From UBA7662 sp036787895 (GTDB lineage: Bacteria > Bacteroidota > Bacteroidia > UBA7662), in assembly GCA_036787895.1 (NCBI GenBank), contig DAIQOK010000008.1, positions 71,105 to 135,104 on the forward strand: a stretch of 64,000 nt of DNA. Direction: 5' to 3'. The first letter of the stretch is position 1. The number at the start of each line of letters is the position of its first letter. The notes below the pieces were generated by a model. It saw nothing but the letters and a program-made list of their open reading frames with translations. It did not search any database and was not told the DNA's origin. The position numbers were made by a program, and so were the translations under genes. Of the stretch, positions 22,876 to 31,350 are shown one piece after another.

Positions 22876-23430
22876 CTATTTAGCCGTCTCCAAAAGCATA
22901 TTCAAACTCACCTGTGCCGTTTTGGCAATTTTATCCTCCACAATTTTAGGGATGGCTATATTATGATCGGCAAGTGCCACTTCAAAATCAGAGCTTAAGC
23001 GGATTTTGCCATCTTTTACTTCCACTTTACCCGCTTTTGTTACTTTTTGGGTTACACCATGAATAGTCAATTCACCGGTGACGGTTACCAGATGAATGCC
23101 ATTTTTTTTCAGGTCGATGCTGGCCCATTCATTGATTTTACCCTTAAGGGTAGCTTTGGGATATTTATGCGACTCCATATAATTCTCATTGAAGTGCTCC
23201 TGCATCAAGGCTTTTTGGAATTGAAAGGACTTGATAAGAATTTGAAAGACCACTTCGCCATTGCTTGCATCGAGCACACAGGCGCCCTGATCATTTTTGG
23301 CCTGAACCCCATCTTTCACCACACCCTCGGCCGTAAAGGAGACAGCGCCATTACGTGTCATATACTTACCTTGGGCAAAGCCTGAGCTGACAAACAACAG
23401 CATACATAGGCTGAGCATTAAATTCTTCAT
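22876..23430 (-). CDS. YceI-family periplasmic lipocalin-like protein
   Basis: A 184-aa protein with a signal peptide (MKNLMLSLCMLLFVSSGFAQ) and the YceI fold: GAVSFTAEGVVKDGVQA, FQKALMQEHFNENYMESHKY (the conserved loop before the central strands), and LTIHGVTQKVTKAG. YceI proteins bind long isoprenoid or amphiphilic ligands in a beta-barrel pocket. It is co-transcribed with an OB-fold gene (7-nt gap), a pairing that suggests a joint envelope function not yet defined. Confidence 0.88.
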   Translation of the reverse strand: MKNLMLSLCMLLFVSSGFAQGKYMTRNGAVSFTAEGVVKDGVQAKNDQGACVLDASNGEVVFQILIKSFQFQKALMQEHFNENYMESHKYPKATLKGKINEWASIDLKKNGIHLVTVTGELTIHGVTQKVTKAGKVEVKDGKIRLSSDFEVALADHNIAIPKIVEDKIAKTAQVSLNMLLETAK

Positions 23431-23437
23431 GATAGTA

Positions 23438-23860
23438 TTATTTAGAAGTTTGAATTACACAACGATTGAGCACCACATCGAATAACATGCCAGAACAGAC
23501 ACCTTTAATTTTGACTTCACTGCCGGGTTCCAGCGCTTTGGCGACTGCTTCATCCTCAAATTCGCATAATACACCGAATAGTGCATCATGCGTTTCGAGT
23601 ACCAAGGCAGGTTTTCCGTTGTCGGTTGTACGAATTTCTTTTAAAGTGCCGCTAACCTCCAGGACTTTACCCAGGTAACTTACATCGGCAGCAACTTCAT
23701 CCTGAGTATAAGCATCAAACAGCTCGTTTGCGGTTATTTGTACTTCTGCATCAAGTTTGGAAGTGCTGGTTACCGGTTTGTTCCACAAATAGATGCCAAT
23801 GGAGCCACCTATTATTGCTGCAACAACACCAAGCAGCAAGAGTTTTTTCCAGTTTTTCAT
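23438..23860 (-). CDS. Membrane-anchored OB-fold (tRNA_anti-like) protein
   Basis: A 140-aa protein with one N-terminal transmembrane anchor (LLLLGVVAAIIGGSIGIYLW) followed by an OB-fold of the tRNA_anti-like type: ITANELFDAYTQDEVAADVS, then the strand VLEVSGTLKEI and SEVKIKGVCSG. In this family the domain is exported and does not bind tRNA; its ligand is unknown. It is the first gene of a two-gene unit with the YceI gene. Confidence 0.75.
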   Translation of the reverse strand: MKNWKKLLLLGVVAAIIGGSIGIYLWNKPVTSTSKLDAEVQITANELFDAYTQDEVAADVSYLGKVLEVSGTLKEIRTTDNGKPALVLETHDALFGVLCEFEDEAVAKALEPGSEVKIKGVCSGMLFDVVLNRCVIQTSK

Positions 23861-23994
23861 GATGATAACTTTTTCTTGTAGGCAGATGCCAGGGCATCTG
23901 ATTTTCTTAGCAATACTACACTTATAGTTGGAATATTTTTACACTTTAGGCCTATATCATTTAACAGCCATGGTCAGCCATCCAAAGTGCTAAA

Positions 23995-24029
23995 ATCAAA
24001 AACGGCCGTCATTATCGACAGCCGTTTAA
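23995..24029 (-). terminator. Terminator of yidC
   Basis: On the minus strand AAACGGCTGTC / GACGGCCGTTT (one G-T pair) with a 6-nt loop is followed by TTGATTTT, about 35 nt after the yidC stop codon. Confidence 0.8.
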
Positions 24030-24062
24030 GAGTAAGATATGCTGATTTAGCTCGTATCAGAG

Positions 24063-25868
24063 TTATTTTTTCCTCGCTTGCTGCTGTTGTTGGGCGGTTT
24101 TGCTTAACTCTTCAAGCTTGGCAGCAAAACGTGATTTTTTAACTGGCTTCTTTTTATTCTCCTGAATCTTCCGGTGAATCGCATCATCATCAACGAAACG
24201 ACGAATAATCCACTGTTGAGCAAAGGTGATCATATTGGCCAGGAAGTAATAATAACTCAGCGCTGCAGAATAATTATTCATGATGCCAAGGAACATCAAA
24301 GGCATGACATAACTCAATACCTTCATCTGACCGGTAACACCACTGATTTGATTGTTTAATCGGGTGTAAACCAGGGTAGAGATGGTCATAAGTATGGTGA
24401 ACAAACTTACGTGATCGCCATAAATGGTATTGATCAGTGGCACATAACCGAAGGTCCAGATGCTGTCGTAAGTTGAAAGATCATCCGCCCACAAAAATGC
24501 CTGCTGACGCAGTTCAATGGAGGCTGGGAAGAAGTTGAAGAGTGCAATTAAAATAGGCAGCTGTAATAACAGCGGCAAACAGCCTCCTAAAGGATTTACA
24601 CCGGCCTTTTGGAAAAGTTTCATCTGCTCGGCCTGCTGTTTTTGCGGTTCCTTCTCGTATTTGGCCTTCAATTCATCTATCTCAGGCTTTAAAACACGCA
24701 TTTTGGCGGTAGAGAGATAGGATTTGTAGGTAAATGGCATCAAAATCAACTTGATGACAATGGTCAGCAAAAAGATAATCAGGCCATAGCCGAGATGGAA
24801 ACTATCCAGCCAGCCGAATACCTGAATGACGATGTATTTGTTGACCCAGCCAAAGATACCCCAGCCCAAAGGCACCTGCTTTTCTAAGCCCATATCCATA
24901 CTTTTCAGCAGACTGTATTTGTTCGGGCCAAAGAAAAACTGAAAGTCATGCTGGGCGTCTTTTTTATTGGTCAGTGGCAAAACCAATTCTGCTTTGTAAT
25001 CGGCCACCCGGGTGTCGCTGCGGTGCGGACCACCTGAAACTTCGGCACTTTCGAATGTTTGTCCGGCGATGAGTGAAGTAGTGAAAAACTTCTGCTTGAA
25101 GCTAACCCATTTAACCGTATTCACGAGTGATTCATTGTCTGACTTGGTGATATTCAGATAATCCGGATCGTCGTTCTGGTATTTGTAGTAGATATCGCTT
25201 TTGGCACGCTCATCCTTAATGTCACGCTCTTGACGGGGACTGGCCAACGACCAGTTCAATCGCGTATAGTCGATATTACTGGCGAGTACATCGTCCATAC
25301 CAACGATTTTAACCTGGTGGTCTACCAGATAAGAATCATCGGCTATGCTGTAATTGTGCTCGATGTATTTGCCTTCGCCGAAGGGTAAACGGAATATGAC
25401 TTTGTTGCCTTCGACCTTCGCACTGAAAAACAGGTTGGCTGTTTCAATAGCCCTCGAACCACTCGAATACTGGTAGCTGTAGCGGCTATCTTCAGGGTAA
25501 AACAAAATGAGGGGAAGACTGTCGTAGGTACGGTAGTTTTTGAGTTCAACTTGACTAATGCGTCCGCCTTTGCTATCGAACGTAACCTTAAAGAGTGCAT
25601 TTTCGAGCGTGATGATTTTTTGTTCGCCCGCAACGAAAGGAGCAAAAATGCCAAAGTTGGCCGTGAGATCGGCTTGCTGAGAGCTATCCACAAGCGCAGC
25701 CTCGCTCAATTGCGTTTCAGCTTCTGGACTTTGGGTGTTGGAGTCGGCAATAACTGTTTCTTGAGGAGCGCTGGCATCTTTTTTTGCCGGCTCGGGCAAA
25801 AAGAAGAGGTTAAACGCTACAAGTATGATACCAATCAGGAATAAGCCAATGATCGAATTACGATCCAT
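24063..25868 (-). CDS. yidC: Membrane protein insertase YidC
   Basis: A 601-aa insertase that folds and inserts membrane proteins with or without SecYEG. The N-terminal anchor is followed by a large periplasmic domain (about 70-350) and the conserved five-helix core (about 360-575) with MPFTYKSYLSTAKM and NPLGGCLPLLLQLPILIALF. The C-terminus is a basic, glutamine- and lysine-rich tail (QQQQQARKK) of the kind that contacts ribosomes. It lies just downstream of pyrG, with a TAnnTTTG element between the two. Confidence 0.96.
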   Translation of the reverse strand: MDRNSIIGLFLIGIILVAFNLFFLPEPAKKDASAPQETVIADSNTQSPEAETQLSEAALVDSSQQADLTANFGIFAPFVAGEQKIITLENALFKVTFDSKGGRISQVELKNYRTYDSLPLILFYPEDSRYSYQYSSGSRAIETANLFFSAKVEGNKVIFRLPFGEGKYIEHNYSIADDSYLVDHQVKIVGMDDVLASNIDYTRLNWSLASPRQERDIKDERAKSDIYYKYQNDDPDYLNITKSDNESLVNTVKWVSFKQKFFTTSLIAGQTFESAEVSGGPHRSDTRVADYKAELVLPLTNKKDAQHDFQFFFGPNKYSLLKSMDMGLEKQVPLGWGIFGWVNKYIVIQVFGWLDSFHLGYGLIIFLLTIVIKLILMPFTYKSYLSTAKMRVLKPEIDELKAKYEKEPQKQQAEQMKLFQKAGVNPLGGCLPLLLQLPILIALFNFFPASIELRQQAFLWADDLSTYDSIWTFGYVPLINTIYGDHVSLFTILMTISTLVYTRLNNQISGVTGQMKVLSYVMPLMFLGIMNNYSAALSYYYFLANMITFAQQWIIRRFVDDDAIHRKIQENKKKPVKKSRFAAKLEELSKTAQQQQQARKK

Positions 25869-25889
25869 AATGTTGATTTATAAAGGGCA

Positions 25890-25897
25890 CAAAACTA
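25890..25897 (-). promoter_or_regulatory. Candidate -7 element of yidC
   Basis: TAGTTTTG on the minus strand lies 21 nt before the yidC ATG and just after the pyrG stop. No TTTG is seen at the matching -33 position, so yidC may also be reached from pyrG. Confidence 0.4.
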
Positions 25898-25898
25898 C

Positions 25899-27572
25899 TT
25901 AAATAACTACTTTATTGTCGGAGTTTTTCACTTTGCTTTTCGACTGCTGTACGCGACTGTAAGGAATGGTATCCATACAGGCTTTGATAAAGCTCACAAA
26001 CAAGGGGTGCGGGTTCATCACCGTACTCCGATATTCGGGGTGAAACTGGGCTGCGACAAACCAAGGATGGTTTTTAAGCTCAATCATCTCCACCAGGTTT
26101 TTGCCGGGATAGACACCTGAAATGAGCATTTCGCCATGCTGAAAACGGTCAAGAAACTCGTTATTAAATTCATAACGGTGGCGGTGACGTTCCTTAACTT
26201 GCGGCAAGTCACCATAAGCTGCCGCTGCTTTGCTGCCTTTTTTGAGTTTACACGGATATGCGCCTAAACGCATGGTGCCTCCTTTGTCGGTGACTTCTTT
26301 TTGATCGTGCATCAGATCAATGACCGGAAATGGCGTGTCGGGATCCATCTCTGTTGAGTTGGCGCCTTCCAATTGCAATACATTGCGGGCATATTCAATC
26401 ACCGCACATTGCATTCCCAGGCAAATCCCCAAAAAGGGAATATGGTTTTCACGTACATAGCGAATGGCTTCGATTTTGCCTTCCCAACCACGGTGTCCAA
26501 AACCCGGGGCTACTAATACGCCGTCGAGTTGACCTAATTTTTCGCTGATGTTGTCGGGAGTGAGGTGTTCAGAATGAATCCACTCCAGATTTACCTTACA
26601 TTGGTTAGAAGTGCCGGCATGCAAAAAGGCTTCAGCTATCGACTTATAAGCATCTTTTAACTCCACATATTTACCCACCAAACCGATGCGTACCTCGGTG
26701 AGTGGTTTACGCAAGCGGGTAAGAAACGTTTTCCAGTGTTCCATATCCGGTTCCTGGTCGTAGCTAAGGTGCAGTTTTTTCAGCGCAATGACGTCCAGGC
26801 CTTCTTTGAGCATATGCATAGGCACTTCGTAAATGGTACTCGCATCGAGCGCTTCGACGACTGCTTCGGGTTGCACATTACAGAATTGTCCGATTTTACG
26901 GCGTATTTCCTTGTTAATGGCGTGTTCCGTACGACAGACAAGTATATCCGGCTGAACGCCTTGTTCGAGCAACATTTTAACCGAGTGTTGGGTAGGTTTG
27001 GTTTTCAACTCACCCGCTGCAGTGAGGTAGGGAATGAGGGTAAGATGGATTACCAGGCAGTTTCCTTCGCCCAGCTCAAAGCGGAGTTGACGCAAACTTT
27101 CGATATAGGGAAGGGACTCAATATCGCCGGTAGTTCCCCCAATTTCGGTGATAACGATATCGTATTTGCCACTTTTGCCCAGAATCTGGAATCGACGTTT
27201 AATTTCATTGGTGATGTGAGGAATAACCTGCACGGTTTTTCCCAAATAATCGCCTTTTCTTTCTTTGTCGATAACCGTTTGGTAAATGCGGCCAGTGGTC
27301 ACATTGTTTGCCTGGGAGGTAGGAACATTCAAAAAACGCTCATAGTGCCCCAGGTCGAGGTCGGTCTCGGCACCATCGTCGGTTACGAAACATTCGCCGT
27401 GCTCATAAGGGTTCAGTGTGCCAGGATCGACATTGATATAGGGGTCGAATTTCTGAATGGTGACGGAGTAACCGCGGGCTTGAAGCAATTTGGCTAAAGA
27501 TGCCGAAATGATGCCTTTTCCGAGTGAGGAAGTAACACCTCCCGTCACAAAAATATATTTCACAGATGCCAT
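25899..27572 (-). CDS. pyrG: CTP synthase
   Basis: A 557-aa enzyme making CTP from UTP with glutamine or ammonia. The ATG at 27572 is the start because MASVKYIFVTGGVTSSLGKG is the conserved N-terminus and a promoter lies just upstream; the frame is open further but is not protein-like. The synthase domain spans about 1-270 and the class I glutamine amidotransferase domain about 295-540, with the nucleophile in GICLGMQCA and the His-Glu pair in FHPEY. This and pyrD (55165) are unlinked pyrimidine genes. Confidence 0.97.
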   Translation of the reverse strand: MASVKYIFVTGGVTSSLGKGIISASLAKLLQARGYSVTIQKFDPYINVDPGTLNPYEHGECFVTDDGAETDLDLGHYERFLNVPTSQANNVTTGRIYQTVIDKERKGDYLGKTVQVIPHITNEIKRRFQILGKSGKYDIVITEIGGTTGDIESLPYIESLRQLRFELGEGNCLVIHLTLIPYLTAAGELKTKPTQHSVKMLLEQGVQPDILVCRTEHAINKEIRRKIGQFCNVQPEAVVEALDASTIYEVPMHMLKEGLDVIALKKLHLSYDQEPDMEHWKTFLTRLRKPLTEVRIGLVGKYVELKDAYKSIAEAFLHAGTSNQCKVNLEWIHSEHLTPDNISEKLGQLDGVLVAPGFGHRGWEGKIEAIRYVRENHIPFLGICLGMQCAVIEYARNVLQLEGANSTEMDPDTPFPVIDLMHDQKEVTDKGGTMRLGAYPCKLKKGSKAAAAYGDLPQVKERHRHRYEFNNEFLDRFQHGEMLISGVYPGKNLVEMIELKNHPWFVAAQFHPEYRSTVMNPHPLFVSFIKACMDTIPYSRVQQSKSKVKNSDNKVVI

Positions 27573-27595
27573 GGCGTGATTTTGTGTACGGGATA

Positions 27596-27627
27596 CAAAG
27601 GTAGGGAAATAGCAGCGGCTACCGAAA
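27596..27627 (-). promoter_or_regulatory. Promoter of pyrG
   Basis: On the minus strand TTTC (27627-27624, one mismatch to TTTG), a 20-nt spacer and TACCTTTG (27603-27596) precede the pyrG ATG by 23 nt. Confidence 0.5.
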
Positions 27628-27654
27628 GATAATCGGCTAAAGCTGACAATTCCT

Positions 27655-28977
27655 TTAAGCTCTTCGTACAATCAACTCAAATCGCTCCTGCCCAACTACT
27701 TCTACCGCCGTTCCGGCATCAATAAAACCACTTTCGGCACGGGCATCGTAGCGTGCACCTTCAATTTCTACTTTTCCGGTAGGACGAAGGGAAGTTTTTG
27801 CCATCGCCTTTTTGCCCAAGAGTTGATGTTGGTCTGCAATTACATAGCCTGCTTCAGGCGATTGCACTTCTTGTAAAACGAGTCGTTTGAATGCGCCCCG
27901 CTCTAATAACTTTTCACCGTACAGAAATAAAAATACCAGCACAGCTGTGAAAGGAATGAGTACGGTTGCTAAAGCTCGAACCACCTCTGTACCTCCGGTA
28001 AATTCGAAATCAAAGCCGTCATTTTGCAAAAGTGAAAATACCAGGCCAATAAGAATACTTGTTATACCGGCAATGCCGGCTACACCAAAGCCGGGAATGA
28101 CGAATATTTCTACGGCCAGTAAGACCAAACCCAGGACGAAAAGTAATATCTCCCAATTGGCTGCCAGGCCTTCCAGATAAAGCGGAGCGAAGTATAAAAT
28201 TGCAGCCGTAATCGCAGCCAGTAAAGGGAAGCCTACACCTGGGGTTTGCAGTTCGAAATAGATGCCACCCAAAATTACCAGTACTAAAATGCCACTTACA
28301 GCCGGTGAAACCAATAAATTAATAATGCGGTCAAGTCCGCTTAGCTGCTGTTTAACGATGGTATATTCCCGAACACCGGCTAGAGCGAGGGCTTCGTTGA
28401 TACTTTCGGCTGTGCCATTACTGTATCCATACTTTTGTGCCTCTGAACTGGTAAAGGTGAGCACCTTGCCGGAATCTATGACACCTTCGATGTACACACT
28501 TGGGTCAACCATGGCCTCAGCTATACGGGGATCTCTTCCTGTTGACTCGGCTGTAGCACGCATGGTAGCACGCATATAGGATTGGTATTTATCGGGCACC
28601 ACCTCGCCGGTTTGGTTTACTACCGTGGCTGCACCGATGGAGGCACTTTTACGCATATAAATACTATCGCAGGCAATAGAAATGAGTGCGCCTGCCGATG
28701 CTGCATTGTTATCGATAAAGACCAGAACGACAGGTTTAGCATTCAACAAACGGGTGCGAATGCTGTCGGCAGCATCCACCAATCCGCCATAGGTGTTCAT
28801 GTGGATGAGGATGTAGTCGGCCTGCATGGCTTCAGCTTCGGCTACCGCTTTTTGCGTATTGCGCCAGGCAGCCGGACCAATTTCTTCCTGAATTTTATAT
28901 TGGTAGACAAGTTTTTTGTTCTGGGCTTCCAGAGTTGAACTCCACAAGAAGGCGCAAAAAAACAGGAGATAACGCAT
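27655..28977 (-). CDS. NfeD/ClpP-class membrane serine protease
   Basis: A 440-aa protein with a signal peptide (MRYLLFFCAFLWSSTLEAQ), a ClpP/crotonase-fold serine protease domain (about 25-200; IHMNTYGGLVDAADSIR, and the nucleophile Ser in NNAASAGALI), four transmembrane helices (about 225-345) and a C-terminal NfeD OB-fold (about 385-440). It is the long form of NfeD/1510-N proteins, which act in membrane protein quality control, often beside a stomatin-like partner; no such partner is adjacent. The start at 28977 fits the signal peptide and clears the amidase gene. Confidence 0.9.
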   Translation of the reverse strand: MRYLLFFCAFLWSSTLEAQNKKLVYQYKIQEEIGPAAWRNTQKAVAEAEAMQADYILIHMNTYGGLVDAADSIRTRLLNAKPVVLVFIDNNAASAGALISIACDSIYMRKSASIGAATVVNQTGEVVPDKYQSYMRATMRATAESTGRDPRIAEAMVDPSVYIEGVIDSGKVLTFTSSEAQKYGYSNGTAESINEALALAGVREYTIVKQQLSGLDRIINLLVSPAVSGILVLVILGGIYFELQTPGVGFPLLAAITAAILYFAPLYLEGLAANWEILLFVLGLVLLAVEIFVIPGFGVAGIAGITSILIGLVFSLLQNDGFDFEFTGGTEVVRALATVLIPFTAVLVFLFLYGEKLLERGAFKRLVLQEVQSPEAGYVIADQHQLLGKKAMAKTSLRPTGKVEIEGARYDARAESGFIDAGTAVEVVGQERFELIVRRA

Positions 28978-29017
28978 AAATCGGGTTTTACACAAAGCTA
29001 ATCTACAATGCCGGATT

Positions 29018-29638
29018 TTAGTCGGCCAATTCAAGCTTTTGCCAATCGAATAAGCTACCGGGATCACCACGCCGGTCAGGAGCATAGCTGTCATGACCAA
29101 TCACCTGACGTTTGTTGCACTCAAATTCCGGATGCCGTTCTGCAAGAGCAGTTAACAACTGTTTCAAACTTTGGTACTGGGCCTCAGTAAAACCAATAGC
29201 GCTCTCGGGTATAAGCTGGTAGTTAATAACACCCAACTTTTGCATTTCGCTTGCTGTACCCACAGCCATGAGTTCAATGCCAATACTTTGTCCATTAAGC
29301 ACATTTTGGGTGCTGCTATCGTGTTTTAATACCCCTTTGCCAGCATGAAAAGCAATGCGGTTTTCGGCTACCAGACTGTAGATGCTGCCGTCGCGATCGA
29401 TGAGATAATGTGCTGAAACTTTGTATCGTTTGAAGATGTCGAGCACCTTGTCGACTTCCATGGGATGGGAAGGATTTTGGAGTGCATTGCTGGTATAATG
29501 CAGCATAACATAACGAACGGCCTTGGTTCTTGGCGCAGAACAATAATCGGGAAGACGTTTTTCAGTAATAGACAACACCTCGCCCTGAATAAAAGCACTA
29601 ACAATGGCCCAAATAGCCAGCCAGGAAAGCTGTTTCAT
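29018..29638 (-). CDS. N-acetylmuramoyl-L-alanine amidase (Amidase_2 type)
   Basis: A 206-aa exported zinc amidase (N-terminal signal segment to about residue 20) that cleaves the bond between MurNAc and the peptide stem. The fold is shown by VMLHYTSN (first Zn His), KVSAHYLIDRDGSIYSLV, NGQSIGIELM and VIGHDSYAPDRRGDPGSLFDW (second Zn His and the third ligand region). It resembles AmiD/AmpD and probably acts on released muropeptides. It overlaps the upstream glycosyltransferase by 4 nt. Confidence 0.9.
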   Translation of the reverse strand: MKQLSWLAIWAIVSAFIQGEVLSITEKRLPDYCSAPRTKAVRYVMLHYTSNALQNPSHPMEVDKVLDIFKRYKVSAHYLIDRDGSIYSLVAENRIAFHAGKGVLKHDSSTQNVLNGQSIGIELMAVGTASEMQKLGVINYQLIPESAIGFTEAQYQSLKQLLTALAERHPEFECNKRQVIGHDSYAPDRRGDPGSLFDWQKLELAD

Positions 29639-30510
29639 ATACGTCTGATATTGTAGTTCCGGTATTCAAAGGGGCGTCGACCGCTAAACTTTTCGATCCA
29701 GTACAAAAGTCGACTTTTTAATGTCCAGCGGGCTTTTGTCGGGTCAAAATCAAATTGCCAGTTCATAGCAGCGATGCGTTTTTGCATGACCAACGGGTGA
29801 CTGCCTTCAAAACGTCTGAGCAGGTCGATATTGCTGTAGTCGAACTCTGAAACATCCGGTATTTTTTCGGCCATCCATCGGTCGTCGTGCCACATTTTGT
29901 GGAAATTCCGCTGTTTAGCCTGCTGCAAACCGGGGTGTTTCACCCAGCCGTAATGGTAAACAAATGCAGGAATCGCTGCAACGCGTAATTTTCTGTCTTC
30001 TTTTCTGAAACCTTGAGCATCGCGATAGGAGCGTATCTTTTTGTCATTGCGGATAATCCGAATCTCATGACTGTACCACCGTCGGCTGATGCCGATATAG
30101 TCGTAAGAGCCATAGAAGTGAAGATATTTAAACAGCAGCCCTTCGATCTCGCTTTTATCACTGTAGAAATGCAGGGCGTTGCGAATAATTTCATGATATT
30201 TTTCATGAATTACTTCATCTCCTTGAATATAAATCGCCCAATCAGCCTCTGGAGCAATGGCATCAAATGCCTTATTGGTTTCTACAGCGAGCACGCGACC
30301 GCCTTCACGCAGGCTATCGTCCCAAACCGTTTCTATTATTCTGATTTTGGAAGAGGAGATGCTTTGAATGAGCGCGAGGGTGTCATCATCGCTATTACCC
30401 ACAGCCACAACCACTTCGTCGCATAGTGGAAGTATCGATTGAATGGCTTCTATGATGGGATAATCGAATTGTATGGCGTTGCGCACAAAAGTAAATCCGC
30501 TAATAAACAT
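29635..30510 (-). CDS. Glycosyltransferase family 2
   Basis: A 291-aa GT-A-fold transferase. The N-terminus GFTFVRNAIQFDYPIIEAIQ and the acidic VAVGNSDDDTLALI serve nucleotide-sugar binding; WAIYIQGDEVIHE carries the DxD-like metal site. There is no transmembrane segment. It lies 1 nt downstream of a second glycosyltransferase gene and overlaps the amidase by 4 nt, so cell-surface polysaccharide or LPS core assembly is likely. Donor and acceptor are unknown. Confidence 0.82.
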   Translation of the reverse strand: MFISGFTFVRNAIQFDYPIIEAIQSILPLCDEVVVAVGNSDDDTLALIQSISSSKIRIIETVWDDSLREGGRVLAVETNKAFDAIAPEADWAIYIQGDEVIHEKYHEIIRNALHFYSDKSEIEGLLFKYLHFYGSYDYIGISRRWYSHEIRIIRNDKKIRSYRDAQGFRKEDRKLRVAAIPAFVYHYGWVKHPGLQQAKQRNFHKMWHDDRWMAEKIPDVSEFDYSNIDLLRRFEGSHPLVMQKRIAAMNWQFDFDPTKARWTLKSRLLYWIEKFSGRRPFEYRNYNIRRI

Positions 30511-30511
30511 C

Positions 30512-31264
30512 CTACCGCTTCAAATAAAGTTGACGTAAAAGTGCATATTTCAAATAGGTGTAGCGCGCATTTCCCCGACTGATGATTAAGCCGGCACGAC
30601 CATCCAAAAAGCCCAGTTGAAAGAAATAGTCACGGATAAATCTAAATATTGCCCGCCACACCGGAGGGAATATGCCCGGATTTTTACCCTGCTGATACAT
30701 GGCCTCACCGGCTATACGGGCAAATTTATCGCTTTGCGCGGCAAATCCTGCCACGTTTTGGTAAGTGAAATGAAGAATGTCGCCGGAGAGATGCGAAGGG
30801 CGGATACCTTTTTGTAAGACAACTTTGTCGTGCGGATTGGTGCCGCCCCATTGTCCACAGTCACGCTGCCATAACCTGACTTTGCGGTCGGGATACCAGC
30901 CGGTATGCCGTATCCATTGCCCGCAAAAGTTGTTTAACCGATTCATGCTGTAGGCTGGTGCAGGATTTTGTTTTTTGGCTGCAAGTATCGACTGTTGCAG
31001 AACAGGAGAGAGTTCCTCATCGGCATCCAATGATAGAATATAGGGATGGGTGGCCAGGCTGACTGCTTTGTTTTTTTGACCAATATGCCCCAGAAAGGGC
31101 TGATGAAATACCCGAGCTCCCAAGGATTCAGCCAGCTGTACCGTATTATCTTCACTGCCGGAGTCGACTACAATTATTTCATCCACAACAGGCCAAAGCG
31201 ATTGAATACAAGCACCTATATGCTCACTTTCATTTTTGCAAATTATGGTAGCGCTTATTTTCAT
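30512..31264 (-). CDS. Glycosyltransferase family 2, LPS-core WaaE/KdtX-like
   Basis: A 250-aa enzyme starting at the ATG at 31264 (MKISATIICKNESEHIGACI), the normal start of WaaE-type transferases. EIIVVDSGSEDNTVQLAESL and ILSLDADEELSP give the donor-binding and DxD sites, and RPSHLSGDILHFTYQNVAGF plus FFQLGFLDGRAGLIIS are typical of the LPS-core beta-1,4-glucosyltransferase group. It is the first gene in the leftward GT-GT-amidase-nfeD run and is divergent from the CBS gene. Confidence 0.87.
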   Translation of the reverse strand: MKISATIICKNESEHIGACIQSLWPVVDEIIVVDSGSEDNTVQLAESLGARVFHQPFLGHIGQKNKAVSLATHPYILSLDADEELSPVLQQSILAAKKQNPAPAYSMNRLNNFCGQWIRHTGWYPDRKVRLWQRDCGQWGGTNPHDKVVLQKGIRPSHLSGDILHFTYQNVAGFAAQSDKFARIAGEAMYQQGKNPGIFPPVWRAIFRFIRDYFFQLGFLDGRAGLIISRGNARYTYLKYALLRQLYLKR

Positions 31265-31336
31265 AGTGTCGGGGTCAAAATTGCAGTATTCACACAGACT
31301 TTTCAATCATAAAGAAGATTATTCCGCACTAAGGGA

Positions 31337-31344
31337 TATTTTTG
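31337..31344 (+). promoter_or_regulatory. Candidate -7 element directly before the CBS gene
   Basis: TATTTTTG lies 6 nt before the ATG at 31351, so a transcript from it would be almost leaderless. It also overlaps the alternative TTG start at 31342 and argues against that start. There is no clear -33 element. Confidence 0.3.
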
Positions 31345-31350
31345 CAGTCT

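Noticed and set aside
26736..27497. 253-codon plus-strand open frame antisense to pyrG
   Set aside because: It lies wholly within the well-conserved CTP synthase gene and shows no recognisable domain; long antisense frames are common opposite GC-balanced conserved genes.
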